A stretch of DNA of 64,000 nucleotides from Strobilurus pachycystidiatus (GCA_019915135.1 JAHLMK010000010.1:1674001-1738000); one strand, 5' to 3'. Counted from the stretch's first letter, positions 1 to 11,706 are shown. The notes: a model not told the origin generated them from the letters alone. A program made the numbers and translations.

Positions 1-354
1 CTGGTAAGATTTGGCAGGCGCATCCAAGTCATCATCATCTGCGCCTGGGTACATGTCTGGGACAACCGGTACTCCTCCGTGATAGAAGTGGGGGCCGTAT
101 GAGGAATATTGGTCCGGTTCCCCCATGGTCCAATCTGATGGGATGACAGGTCCAATTGGGAAGACCGGACGACCAGCAGGTCGCTCTTTGTGGCTAGGCG
201 GCTCGTCTGGATCTTCTGGGATGACAGGCGGTCCCCTCTCTGATTCGCGCAGTTGTTCTTCGTAGTATGGCGCGGCGCACTGTTGCTGGTAGTGCGAAGC
301 AGGGATGTAGTGGGAGGCTTGAGAATGTACTCCAAACTGTTTGTGAGCTGTCAT
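1..354 (-). CDS. Partial proline-rich protein, N-terminus only
   Basis: An open frame of 118 codons starts at an ATG at 354 with a favourable A at -3 and runs off the left edge without a stop. The visible protein is rich in Pro, Tyr, Gln and Asp. It has a Tyr/Gln-rich start, several Pro-Val-Ile-Pro type stretches and an acidic run of four Asp near the edge. It looks disordered and no catalytic motif is visible. A TATA box lies about 85 bp upstream. I do not recognise the family. The start is well supported; the function is unknown. Confidence 0.6.
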   Translation of the reverse strand, partial: MTAHKQFGVHSQASHYIPASHYQQQCAAPYYEEQLRESERGPPVIPEDPDEPPSHKERPAGRPVFPIGPVIPSDWTMGEPDQYSSYGPHFYHGGVPVVPDMYPGADDDDLDAPAKSYQ

Positions 355-433
355 CTTTGTGATGTCGGTCGATTGCTTTGGTGGGAGTATTGGATGCAAT
401 GGAAAGATGAAATCTGTCCGTGTGTGCTCTCTG

Positions 434-441
434 CTTATATA
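434..441 (-). promoter_or_regulatory. TATA box of the left-edge gene
   Basis: TATATAAG on the minus strand, about 80 bp before the ATG at 354. Confidence 0.5.
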
Positions 442-754
442 GGCCTGTGTCACCGTTTCCGCCTCTGAGTGTCACCGTTGTGATCACTAGCGTAGGACGT
501 TGTCTTTGATCGCCGATCAATAACGGTCTGGTGGTCTGCCAACGGATTAACCTTTCGCATAGACCATCAATTGATTTCGACGGCTCGTGGTTGTGCCTCG
601 GTATCTAGTCAAGAGCAGCAGGCTCCGCATGAGACACCGAATGATATCTGCCAGTCTCAAGATTCCAAGTTCCGCCTTTCATACATTGGCTTCTCTGTCC
701 CCTACATTCGACATAAGTGCTATCGTACATCTGTCGACTCCGATTGCCTCTCCA

Positions 755-1529
755 CTACGCCAGCCCCACCGACCAACATTCACCTGAGTCTAACTCCCAC
801 ATCATCTGTCTTGCCTCGCCACGCCACGTCACCGCCTCCCCCGCTTCGCCGCACTCATCCCAAAACAACTCCCGCCTCTCACCCTGATAACTCGCGCTCC
901 CCCAACCAAATTCGGGATGCCACCCGAGTATACAGTCCCACCTCGTGACAGAGGCTCGATCGACCTCCTTGAGCCGCAACGATACGTAGAACGCGCTGCC
1001 TTCGTGTTGCTCGCTGAGGACGTCGATGTGCATTCGAGGGTGGGAAGAGGAGAATTGTTCGTCGGGAGATAAGAAAAGGGAGTCCACGAGTTGCTTCATA
1101 TGCATGTCTTCGCTCGTCAACGTAGTGTAGTGCGCCACAGCCACTGGCGTTGCATGCCAACTTTCGTTCGAACCTGGATCTGGAATCTCTCGAAGGAAAG
1201 GCTCAAACTCGCAGGGATCCTCGATGTTGAAGTGGTGATGCGATGAAGAAGGGAAGCTGCTGCTGCAAGAGGCGGCGAGGCATTCGATATGTCTATCTTC
1301 ATCTGTCGACGAAGTGTAGTGCCTAGCAGCATCTGCCGCCCAACACTCGTACATCGTGGCTTCAGGGTTACACTGGACGATTTGTTTAATTCTCCATCAG
1401 GTAACAGTACGCGTCAGTACTTACTTGCAGTCCTTCGTCTGGTGAGAGGAGCTCCGGGGAAACGCTGCTCCGAGAAGTTGAAGGCATCGAGGAGATGTCG
1501 TTGTAGTCGAATGTGGTGGTGTATGCCAT
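755..1529 (-). CDS. Two-exon unknown protein, about 240 aa
   Basis: Exon 1 is 1425-1529, the intron 1373-1424 (52 nt, GTAAGT...AG) and exon 2 755-1372. Exon 1 read without splicing hits a stop soon after the donor, while the spliced product stays open in phase 0. The protein has a Ser/Thr-rich N-terminal third, a His/Ser-rich patch and a Trp-rich C-terminal part with Glu-rich spacers. There is no signal peptide or membrane segment and no family I recognise. A CTATAAAAG box lies about 90 bp upstream. The gene structure is fairly sure; the function is unknown. Confidence 0.6.
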
Positions 1530-1618
1530 TGCGAGGGCGTGTCTGGGCGACGAAGTGGAGTCTGGAGGAACCGTTGGCGACAGTGACGCGAGGGAGTCAG
1601 TAGTAGAATGTCGTTGGT

Positions 1619-1627
1619 CTTTTATAG
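1619..1627 (-). promoter_or_regulatory. TATA box
   Basis: CTATAAAAG on the minus strand, about 90 bp before the ATG at 1529. Confidence 0.5.
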
Positions 1628-1709
1628 GCCCTTGTCTGGTGGCGCATCAAAGTGTACATAGGACCTCAATTCATTCAACAGCACTTTCACCCTCCAGGTC
1701 TTCCGGTCG

Positions 1710-2099
1710 CTAATGGGTTGTTATGGTGAGAGCCAGATTGGTCGCGTTTTGGTTACTAAGTGTGGCCAATTTCAGTCCCCTGGTTATCAATGCCACATGA
1801 TGATACGCGCCTTCGAAGATCTCTTCCACCACGTCTGTGGAAATGCTGGCCTTTCGACCAACGTCGCACAGCACGACGAAAAAGGCGTTGAAAGGGAAGT
1901 ATGAGCTGTTAGACATCGTCGTGTGGAGCTCCAAAGTCTCTGCCGTCCCACTTCAGGTGGATGCCATTGAGACATCGCAGGAGAGCGGTCGGAGAGGACC
2001 GGGCACCGGGCGCAGGCGGAAGGCATAGGGATTGGAAGTACGGCTTCGCACCTCAGACAGTGCGCGGGGATGGGAGTGTATGTCCAGTTGGAATCGCAT
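1710..2099 (-). pseudogene. Possible degenerate coding remnant
   Basis: From an ATG at 2099 the frame stays open to 1710 (130 codons) except for one TGA at 1955-1953. Both halves have plausible composition; the second contains a hydrophobic stretch followed by an acidic helix-like segment. It could be a nonsense-damaged gene or two exons with an intron I could not place. The family is not recognised. Confidence 0.25.
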
Positions 2100-3158
2100 G
2101 TCTGGATCGTAGGTGCAGTAGATGTCTCAGAACATGTGATATGAGTCATCCATTAGGGCGAGTTGGGGGGAGGACCGTGTTCATCGACTCGCACGGGCCC
2201 AGGCTGCATAGAGATTGGATCTCGTCAGGGAGAAACCAACGCATCAAAGGTCTGAGCGTCAAACTCGCTGCACAGCTTCGTCGTCCAAAGATATTGTGGC
2301 TCCCAAACGCGACGATCTTTTGTACAAAGACCATCTTGACGAGGACCTTCCTGGGATTTCCGTTGTTGTATCACTGGAGGCTTTGCTGCAGCGCATATTC
2401 AAGTCGTTGAAGGGATTACCAGACTGTAGACGTTTCGAATGTGGAAGTTAAGAGCAAAATGATTTTGGGCATCAACGATCAGCCACCGATCACGGCGCTC
2501 ACGAATGTCCACACGAGGTTCCTGAATGCCAGATAGTGGCTCTTTTTGTTATCCTTCTGGACATTGGTCCGAGTCTGCAGATCGTCATGGACACAAGATT
2601 CTCAGGCCATTGACTCGATGCATATAACTACAGGAACAGTCCGGTTGACAGATACCCATCTCTACAAGCGCTCTCCCCGAAAGCCACGCACGCCATTTGC
2701 ATCATTGCCCGGACTTGCACATCAACAAGTCCCACCTCGACCATTTCACGACCACCATGCCCAGCGCGTTCGCAGATATGTACGCACTCTCCCGCGATCT
2801 GCTAGCCACCAGTCCACAATCACCCATGTCTCCTTTTCTCCCTGCGCTGCGCGCAGAAAAAGAGAAATTGCCTCGTCCCAAACTGCGCATCGTGACAACG
2901 GTACCACGCTCGGTGAAGAGAAACACTTTCCGATCATCCGCTTCTCTACATTTGTATCACTTGGCCGTCATTGGTAGACAGATGAAGCCGAGGAGGACTG
3001 TGACTTCGAGACTATGAACAAGCATCCGAGATGTATATGCTCCTTTTGTGTATCCTCCCGTCACAAAGCCACAAATACAATATCGATTCCACTTCCAATT
3101 GGGTCCATTGAATGCACGTCGAAATCGACACAGTAAACACACATTGACCACAGCGATT
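2100..3158. other. Intergenic, nothing supported
   Basis: Short open frames occur on both strands but none combines an ATG, splice sites and a promoter into a convincing gene. Confidence 0.4.
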
Positions 3159-4006
3159 TTAACAACACTCCGTCCAAATCGGCGGAGGATATTCCCTGGC
3201 CTGAGGGCTCTCACCAGCATTTGTAGAGCACGACCATCCATCCAACCCTTGCAACTTCTCCGCAGGAATCTTTCTTAGGCGCTTGCCCATATCTCCCATT
3301 ACATGCGAGATCCACGCGTTGTATTGGTTGGGCACTGACCATCGCGCCAAAGCGTGCGCCTCATCGTGAGAGTTGGTTTTCACGCGAAACATATAGTAGA
3401 CAGGGATAGATGCTGTGTCGCCGTGAGCCAAGTAATGAATGGGAGCGGCGTCGCGGAGAGAAAGGGTCAGGCCATAGAGCATGGTCTTCTTCGTGATGTT
3501 GAAATCACCGCCAGTAGAATGTAGGGAGGAGAGCACCGCGAAGACAGGCGTGGCAGAATCAAATTCAACGTCCTTGTGCACTGTTTTTGTGTGTCAGCTT
3601 GTTGGAAAACAGTTACAGGAGGCGACAGAGGTCGAAGCTTACGCTGTACGATCCATATTGCCTTGAGATTGAGTTTCAGGCAGATCGATGACAGGCGGGG
3701 AAAGAAGACAATGTCAACAGCAAAGGTTTGAATAGGGTCGTTGCAGTCAGGCGACGCAAAATTTGTCGACGCCACAACTTCCGGACTGGTCGCAGTGGAG
3801 AAGTCGTCGTTCGAATACGGGAAGTTCTCGGAGTGCGCCTTTGTCTCAGCGATGCCGCTCGTGCACCACAGCGCCAACCAAAGATGAACACGAGCGGCGC
3901 GTGGATCCATCTTTGATATGACAGGCGGAAACAGCGACGGACTGGGGAGTGGGGGAGGAGGGGTAGTGTTGTTCATGATGTCAGTCGTTAAAGAGGAGTT
4001 AGCCAA
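3159..4006 (-). CDS. Duplicated-cassette gene 1, copy A (unknown, 261 aa)
   Basis: Exon 1 is 3643-4006, the intron 3581-3642 (62 nt) and exon 2 3159-3580, joined in phase 1. Near residue 33 a Met followed by a short basic and then hydrophobic stretch resembles a signal peptide, so translation may start there. The central and C-terminal parts are well conserved with copy B at 7409-8338, with the same splice site and phase. Copy A diverges at the C-terminus and is 29 residues shorter. It is divergent to the kinase-like gene at 4417. I do not recognise the family. Conservation between copies supports a real protein. Confidence 0.75.
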
Positions 4007-4052
4007 AGAGGAAGAGTAGATATGAATTGTGTGGGCGATCCAGGGTGTGGTA

Positions 4053-4153
4053 ATGTGCCGTCCTCAGCAGACTGCTCATATAGATGCAAAGAATAAGACG
4101 CCCCAAAAACGACGCACCCTGATTTTCCGATTACAGCTCAATGGTCGTCAAGT
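4053..4153. promoter_or_regulatory. Identical block in divergent promoter, unit A
   Basis: This 101-bp block between gene 1 and the kinase-like gene is base-for-base the same as 8403-8503 in unit B, while flanking DNA and exons differ. It holds a CTATATGAG TATA-like motif on the minus strand about 75 bp from the gene 1 ATG. It probably contains shared promoter elements. Confidence 0.5.
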
Positions 4154-4416
4154 CTCCTGAGAGGAACAAGGCCACGTCATAGATCATTCCCGAAAAGACC
4201 AAGACTACGCGGAATGAAGACAGCAGCTAGGTCAGCAGGTACGAGTCCACCGCTGAATCTGAAATTCAAAGTGCGTTCTTCGAGTTAGAGGACTGTGCAG
4301 TGTGGTGGCCGGAAGGAAAGAGTCAAATAGGGAGAGTATTGATGGGATCAAATGTGGCGTTGCATGTTCCGGTGGCTCGGTGTCAATAGTGGTTTCTTTT
4401 GTCCATCACATTGCAA

Positions 4417-6755
4417 ATGGGGGACACACCTTACCCGTACACGAATGCCCTTCTGCGGTACAAGCAGCTGCCGTTCGTCATCTCCGATAAACCTCCTGCG
4501 AAGCCACCCCTCCATTTCCTGGATACTCACATCGATGCTAATCTCACGTTACAACGTATCGAGCAGTTACCAACTATTCTGGGGGACCTGGTAGCAGCCG
4601 TAAAGCCTCGTCTCGATGCGTTTCCGAAACGCACAGAGTTGGACAGAGTTGTAGCCTGGCAAGATGATCTCCTCGAGGATGTCCCCTCGCTCTCGACTGT
4701 CGCCGATGTCTCGCTGCTCTATAGGCGTGGTTGTGGGGCGGGCGCTGCCGGCCTGGCTGCAGGAATAGGTCTCATTCCGGATCGTCCGCGCGAAGCTCCT
4801 GCAATCCTTTGGAGTCAAGGCCCTATGGAGACTATCGAGTGTCCTACCTCCGATATCTTCATGCAGCCACATTTCCTACTTGTCAGGGATTATAGATCGC
4901 GGTTTTCCCATGAACTCAAAGCATTCTCGGAGGCGACAAGACAAACTCTCCTGAAACTCCTCTCGAAATACCCGTATCTGGCCGTCGGTATGTTTTTCGC
5001 GCCTTCGGGCCAAGACATACTCATTGACATGGGCACACTTACGAACTTCGACACATTCTCGGCATCAACGAACTCTGAAATCGGAGCCGTAGGACCTCTT
5101 CCGAGAGTCGACATCCCTCCTGACTGTGAAAAGCCCTTGTGGAGACTTCCTGCAACGACTCCTGCCACTCACACACGCGCTTTGGAACAGAATCCGAGGA
5201 TTGGAAGCGGGTCTGCGATAGAATACACCGAACCTCGAGAAATCACCCCAACGATATCCAACGGACCTCCAAGCGCAGCGGAGTACATTCAACGCGTGAG
5301 CCCCGATTCGCCCTGTTTTATCACCCTTTGTTTCTGACTTGGCATTCGTTTAGGCCTGGAGCATCGCCGTGAGGGCAGACTCGACTTTCATCGTCTTCGA
5401 TTGTGGAAATTTCACGCGCATTGGGGTAAGACACCGCGGGAGTCAGACACTTTTCATTTCGGACCTCTTCGATACGGTACATTCCGACGCACCAACCTTT
5501 GGGCTTATGATGGCTGGTCTTCATATTGCTGTCGTTGACGATGTGCTCCAGAGAATGGGTGCCTTCGCGGAGAGCCCTCCCAAGACCCTGATTGGAACGA
5601 AGCGCGCGGCGTCACCGGAACCTCACAGCGGAGACCTCAAGAGTGCGAAGAAGCCCAAGTTGGAAGGCCTCAAGGTAATACTTTGCTCATGCAGTTACGT
5701 CGCCTCTCTGAAGACAACAGACAGAGGATGATTCGATTCAAGGGGCTGCAGATTTGGTATGTTCTCGCATTATCTATGGGTCGTTATGTCCTGAAGCATC
5801 GCCAGGTGCAGAGCGCTCCTGCTACTGACGAGCTCGAAACTCCGGAATTGCCTCCAGATGAGCAGGTGAGTAGCACGTGCTCATGTGTCTCGATGTCTCT
5901 CAGTCTGATTCACCTTGCTTTCAGTCCCTCCGAGCGGCTTTCTCTCGTAAAGCGGCGCTTGCTCTGTCACTCACGTACGGGATATACAACTCACCGACGC
6001 CCTCAATTCTGCTGAAACCGGGATCTCGACGGCAAGCCAAATATGCATCGACCACTTTCGTGACGATTTCTATGGGACCACAAATTGGTGGCGGGGCAAG
6101 TGGCGACGTTTATCGTGCAACGTTTCCTGGGCGAGAGGGGACGTTCAATGTTGTCATTAAGCTTGCTATCAATCTCGACCGCCTGTGTCATCTCCACCAT
6201 GAGTACTTGGTGTATTGCCACCTTCGAGAGAAGGGAGTGGATGATATCATTCCATACGTATACGGGTTTTATCAGGATAGTGGGCGTGGGATCGGAGTGT
6301 TAGTCATGAGTGATGCTGGCATTCCTTTGGGACGTCGCTCAAGAGATAAGGTTATACGCCTGACTGACACTGAGAAGCAAGTTGTCACTCAACCGTCCGT
6401 CATTTGAGACTTATATTGCTGTCATAGGGTCTCACTGCGTTCCATGTTACGAAAATTGCACTCCGCCGGTGTGCTACATCGCGATATCAGGTCCTGGAAC
6501 ATCCTCACAGATAGCGATGGCAAACTTAGCATCATTGACTTCGATCGCGCGAGTCTGAAAGCGTCTTTCTTGGACTTTGATGCCGAAATTGACCGGATGG
6601 AGCGGTTTCTGAACGGAAAGTATGTCGACGCAGAGCCACCAATTGGTGCCGAGGGTATGCCTAAGGATATGTTGAACCGTGTTCTACTAGGTGACGACAC
6701 TGACGAGGTGCCATCTTCGCCGCCAAAGAGTCCACAAGGGAAGATCGCATCATAG
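4417..6755 (+). CDS. Atypical kinase-like protein, copy A (691 aa)
   Basis: Six exons: 4417-5295, 5354-5674, 5721-5756, 5806-5865, 5925-6376 and 6428-6755. A unique N-terminal region of about 430 residues precedes a kinase-like domain. That domain has a glycine loop (GGGASGDVY), a VVIK lysine motif, a catalytic loop HRDIRSWNIL and a metal-binding motif IIDFDRA, with DFD in place of DFG. The C-lobe is short, ending about 80 residues after DFD. The third exon is only 36 nt, and the last intron uses a GC donor (AA|GCAAGT). Copy B at 8787 has the same length and exon phases. The fold resembles fungal FunK1-like kinases, but the exact family is uncertain. The substrate is unknown. Confidence 0.85.
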
Positions 6756-6873
6756 ACGCCCATCGTCCGAGATGCCTTGTATCCTCGACTCCCTATATGC
6801 TCACAACGTCCCTCCAGCGTTGCAAATAATTTTTGGCTCGCATGTATGATATGTAGATAGCATCTAACGACAA

Positions 6874-7104
6874 TCATGTATTCCTAGATGAACTCGATTC
6901 TCCCCATAACTCGCTAATGTGTCCTTGAACTTTGCGCAAGATCGTTCTCCTTTTTCCAAAAACGCGTTGTAAGCTAATTCCCACAAGCTCGTTACGGGCT
7001 GCGTTTTCGGCTGGCCTCGAACCACCACTAGAAAGTATGTTAAGAATCTCGGATAAATGTGAGAGTGCGGGCTCAATTGCTTTAGAAGAGTAAGAAGAAG
7101 ACAA
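6874..7104 (-). pseudogene. Truncated relic of cassette gene 3, copy A
   Basis: The minus frame here matches the second exon of the unit B gene at 11265-11706: an NEL...ISL.R.F..R.TILR pattern is shared. The first, membrane-spanning exon is not recognisable upstream and the frame lacks an ATG. It also reads about 20 residues past the unit B stop. It is probably a 5'-truncated copy. Confidence 0.45.
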
Positions 7105-7408
7105 TAGAAGGCATGTCTAAATGATTGTGCAAGTGTAGTGGTGAGTACTGACAAGTATTCTACGTCCTTATATACCTAAATGTCCATGCTGCGTAAGGCA
7201 GTACCACTGAGTCATGCTGGATCGAGCGACGCGTAGCCCTACCGGGCTGTTCACATCGAAACAGAGTAGCTCTACGCGTAAGTAGACGAGCGAGTGGGAA
7301 TAAGCTCAAGATCCATAACAGAGTACTGGGGAGCGATACAGAAGGATGGGAAGGAGAGAGAGAGACAGAGAAGGAAGGAATGGAGAAAAAGACGCGGGCA
7401 GAGGTAAT
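7105..7408. other. Spacer between duplicated units
   Basis: It contains a TATATAAG box on the minus strand near 7165 and a purine-rich GAGA/GGAAGGA tract around 7345-7385. No gene is visible. Confidence 0.4.
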
Positions 7409-8338
7409 TTACTTCGGATGGCCAAGGTTGAAAGGACGCTCCCGTCTCAGAGGACGCGGGCCGGGTGCTAATCCCGTGGGTGGGGGGTTGTTGTCAAAAC
7501 CAGGGGCAACACCGTGAGTCCAAGGCACTCGCTGTCCCGAAACGAAGGGTGCAGGAGCAGGGCTCTCACCAGCATTGCCAGAGCACGACCATCCATCCAA
7601 CCCCTGCAGGTTCTCCGCTTGGATCTTTCTTAGGCAATTGCCCGTATCCCCCATTACATGCGAGATCCATGCGTTGTGTTGGTCCGGCAATGACCATCGC
7701 GCCAAAGCGTGCACCTCATCGTGAGAGTTGGCTTTCATGCGAAGCATGTAGTAGATAGGAATGGATCCTGTGTCACAGTGAGCCAAGTAGTGAATGGGAA
7801 CCGCGTCGCGGAGAGAAAGAGTTAGGCCATAGAGCATAGTTTGCTTCGTGATGTTGAAATTGTCGCCAGTAGAATGTGAGGACGTGAGCACCGCGAAGAC
7901 AGGCGTGGCAGGATCGAATTCAACGTCCTTGTGTACTGTTGGGTGTCAGTTTGTTGGGGGACATTTACGGGGCGACAGAGGTGGAGACTTACGCTGTACA
8001 ATCCATAGTGCCTCGAGATTGAGATTCAGGCAGATCGACGACAAGCGGGGAAAGAAGACAACGTCAACAGCAAAGGTTTGAGCAGGGTCGTTGCGGTCGG
8101 ACGACGCAAGATTTGCCGACGCCACAACTTCCGGAGTGGTCGCGTTGGAGAAGTCGTCGTTCGAATACGGGAAGTCCTCGGAGTGGGTCTTTGTGTCGGC
8201 GATGCCGCTCGTGCACCACAGGGCCAACCAAAGATGAACACGAACGGCGCGTGGATCCATTTTTGATATGACAGGCGGAAGCAGCGACGGACTGAAGAGT
8301 AGGGGAGCAGGGGTAGTCTTGTTCATGATGTGAGTCAT
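7409..8338 (-). CDS. Duplicated-cassette gene 1, copy B (unknown, 290 aa)
   Basis: Exon 1 is 7993-8338, the intron 7936-7992 (57 nt) and exon 2 7409-7935, in the same phase as copy A. The C-terminus is longer than in copy A and ends in a Pro/Arg-rich tail. The signal-peptide-like stretch after an internal Met is kept. It is divergent to the kinase-like gene at 8787. No family is recognised; conservation of the frame across both exons supports function. Confidence 0.75.
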
Positions 8339-8402
8339 TAGAGAGGAGTAAGATGGAGAGGAAGAGTAGAGATAAATTGGGTGGGTAAGCCAGGGTGTGG
8401 TG

Positions 8403-8503
8403 ATGTGCCGTCCTCAGCAGACTGCTCATATAGATGCAAAGAATAAGACGCCCCAAAAACGACGCACCCTGATTTTCCGATTACAGCTCAATGGTCGTCA
8501 AGT
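8403..8503. promoter_or_regulatory. Identical block in divergent promoter, unit B
   Basis: 101 bp identical to 4053-4153 of unit A, in the equivalent position between gene 1 and the kinase-like gene. Confidence 0.5.
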
Positions 8504-8786
8504 TGCCTGAGAAAAAGACAAGACGCGTCTTATTCATACGTATAAGGACGCCTGAAAAGAGCAAGACTACGCGGCATGAAGAAGGCAGTGATTCCATCTA
8601 GTACGAGAGCCACAATGGATCATGAGTTCGATGGTGCATTGTTTGCGCTAGAGCACTGTGCAGTGTGGTGGCCAGAAGGAAAGCCTTAAACAGGGGAGAC
8701 AATTCAACATTGATGGGATCAAACATGGCATCCGCGTTTCGGTGGCTCGGTGTCAATAACGGTCTATTTTGTCCACCACATCGCGA

Positions 8787-11125
8787 ATGGGGGACACACC
8801 GTATCCATACACGGATGCCCTTCTCCAGTACAAGCAACTGCCGTTCGAAATCTCCGACAAACCTCCTGCGAAGGCATCCCTCCACTTTCTGGATACCCAC
8901 ATCGACGCTAATCTTACGTTACAACGTGTCGAGCAGTTACCGACTATTCTGGAGGACCTGGTAGCAGCCGTCAAGCCTCGCGTTGAAAACTTTTCCAAAC
9001 GTGCAGATTTGGACAGAGTTTCGGCCTGGCCAGCGAATCTTCTCGAGGATCTTACATCGCTTTCGACTGTCGCCGATGTCTCACTCCTATATAGGCGCGG
9101 CTTTGGTGCCGGTGCTGCCTGTCTCGCTGCGGGAATGGCTCTCATTCCAGATCGTCCGCGCGAGGCTCCAGCGATCCTTTGGAGTCAGGGCCCCATGGAG
9201 ACCATTGATTGTCCTAGCTCCGATATCTTCGTGCAGCCACATTTCCTTCTGGTCAGGGATTATAAAACGCGGTATTCCCATGAACTCGAACTATTTTCGG
9301 AGGCGACAAGACAAACTCTCTTGAAACTCCTCTCCAAATACCCGTATCTGGCCGTCGGTATGCTTTTCGCGCCTTCCGGCCAAGACATACTCATTGACAT
9401 GTCCAAACTTACGAACTTCGACACATTCCCGGAATCAACAAACTCTGAAATCGGAGCCGGAGGACCTCTTCCGAGAGTCGACATCCCTCCTGACTGTGAA
9501 AAGCCCTTGTGGAGTCTTCCTGCAACGACTCCTGCCACTCACACAGGCGCTTTGGTACAAAATCCGAGGATCAAAAGCGGGTCTGCGATAGAATACACCG
9601 AATCTCGAGAAACTACCCCAACAATATCTAACGAGCCTTCAGGCGCAGCGGAGTACATTCAACGCGTGAGTTCTGACTTGCCTGTTTTGTCACTCTTTGT
9701 TTCTTACTTGGCATTCGTTTAGGCGTGGAGCATTGCTGTGAGGGCAGACTCTACTTTCATTGTGTTTGATTGTGGAAACTTCATACGGATTGGGGTAAGA
9801 CACCGCGCGAGCCAGACACTGTTCATTTCAGAGCTCGTCGATACGGTGCATTCTGACGCACCAACCTTCGGGCTTTTGATGGCTGGTCTGCATATTGCTG
9901 TCGTTGATGATGTGCTCCAGAGGATGAGTGCGGCAGCGGAGGACCCACCCAGGACCCTGATTGGAACGAAGCGCGCGGCGTCACCGGAACCTCACAGCGG
10001 AGACCTCAAGAGTGCGAAGAAGCCCAAGTTGGAAGGCCTCAAGGTAATACTTTGTTCATGGAGTTACGTCGTCCCTCTGAAGACAACAGACAGAGGGTGA
10101 TTCAATTCAAGGGGCTGCAGATTTGGTATGTTCTCGCATTATCTATGGGTCGTTATGTCCTGAAGCATCGCCAGGTGCAGAGCGCTTCTGCTACTGACGA
10201 GCTCGAAGCTCCGGAATTGCCTCCAGATGAGCAGGTGAGTAGCACGTGCTCTTGTGTCTCGATGTCTCTCAGTCTGATTCCCCTTGCTTTCAGTCCCTCC
10301 GAGCGGAATTCTTTCGTACGCCGGCGCTGGCTCTATCACTCAGGTACGGGATATACAACTCGCCGACACCCTCAATTCTTCTCAAACCGGGATCTCAACG
10401 GCAAGCCAAATATGCAACGACTACCTTCGTGACGATTTCTATAGGACCACGAATTGGTGGCGGGGCAAGTGGCGACGTTTATCGAGCAACGTTTCCTGGG
10501 CGAGAGGGAACATTCAACGTCGTTGTCAAGCTTGCTATCAACCTCGACCGCCTGTGTCATCTCCACCACGAGTACTTGGTGTATTGCCACCTTCGAGAGA
10601 AGGGAGTGGCTGATTTTATTCCGTATGTATACGGGTTCTATCAGGATAGTGGACGTGGGATCGGAGTGTTAGTGATGAGTGACGCTGGTGTACCTTTGGG
10701 ACGGCGCTCAAAAAAAAAGGGTATACATCTGACTGACACTGAGAAGCAAGTTATCACTCAACCCTTCCGTTGCCTGGTATTGACATCGCTGTCATAGGGT
10801 CTCACTGCGTGCCATGTTGCGGAAGTTGCACTCCGCCGGTGTGCTACACCGTGATATTAGGTCATGGAACATCCTCACAGGCGACGATGGCAAACTCAGC
10901 ATTATTGACTTCGATCGCGCGAGTCTGAACGCGTCTTCATCAGACTTTGATGCCGAAATTGACCGAATGGAGCGGTTTCTGGACGGGAAGTACGTCGACG
11001 AAGAGCCACCACTGGGTGCAGAGGGTATGCCCAAGGATATCTTGAACCGTGTTCTACTAGGTGACGACACAGAAGAGGTGCCATCCTCGCCGCCAAAGAG
11101 TCCACAAGGCAAGATCGCATCATAG
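8787..11125 (+). CDS. Atypical kinase-like protein, copy B (691 aa)
   Basis: Exons are 8787-9665, 9723-10043, 10090-10125, 10175-10234, 10294-10745 and 10798-11125. Every exon has exactly the length and phase seen in copy A, and no frame is disturbed despite scattered substitutions. This points to selection on both copies. The glycine loop, VVVK lysine, HRDIRSWNIL catalytic loop and DFD motif are all kept. The final intron again has a GC donor. The N-terminal 430 residues match no domain I know. Probably cytosolic; no signal peptide or membrane segment. Confidence 0.85.
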
Positions 11126-11264
11126 ACGCCCGTCGTCCGAGCTGCCTTGTATCCTCGACTCTTTGTATGTCCTCACAACATCCCTTCATCTGTGCCGGTT
11201 TGCATGTATGATAGGTAGATAGTATTCAACGACAATCATTTAATACTAGATGAACTCTTTTCTA

Positions 11265-11706
11265 TCAAAGTTGGCGCAAGATCGTTTTCCTCCTTTCAAA
11301 GAGGCGGCGTAAGCTGATTTCCCCGAGCTCGTTATGGACTGGGTCACTCGGCTTGTCTTCGACTCGGTTCGAGAGGGCGCTTGTAAGCTGTGAGGATCAC
11401 ATCTGTGGTGAAGAAGGGCGCCACCCACGCCCTCACGGTGTGTAACGGGACCGCAGGGTATGGTGTGGGGGTCTGATGTGCAACATTGTGTAGGAATTTC
11501 CCCGCTTCGGAGACTGTCGTATCAGAGTGAGCCAACATTTCTGCGCCCGAACGGTGGGCGAAGCGTTGAGGACTATAAATAGTCAGCAGTAGCCTGATAA
11601 TCAGAGCCAAAGCACAGCACAGCCACAAAACGTTTATTCCCAGCGAGTTCTGCCACGAAGATCTAGAAGGCGTTAGGACGTTCAAGCCCCTTGCGTCGTT
11701 CGCCAT
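11265..11706 (-). CDS. Cassette gene 3, small membrane protein (130 aa)
   Basis: Exon 1 is 11437-11706, the intron 11388-11436 (49 nt, GTGAGG...CAG, phase 0) and exon 2 11265-11387. One strong hydrophobic segment near residues 24-45 should span a membrane. The tail is Arg-rich. In-frame Met codons exist a little further upstream, so the start could be extended by about 21 residues. It is convergent with the kinase-like gene in its unit. Only the second exon survives in unit A. The function is unknown. Confidence 0.55.
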
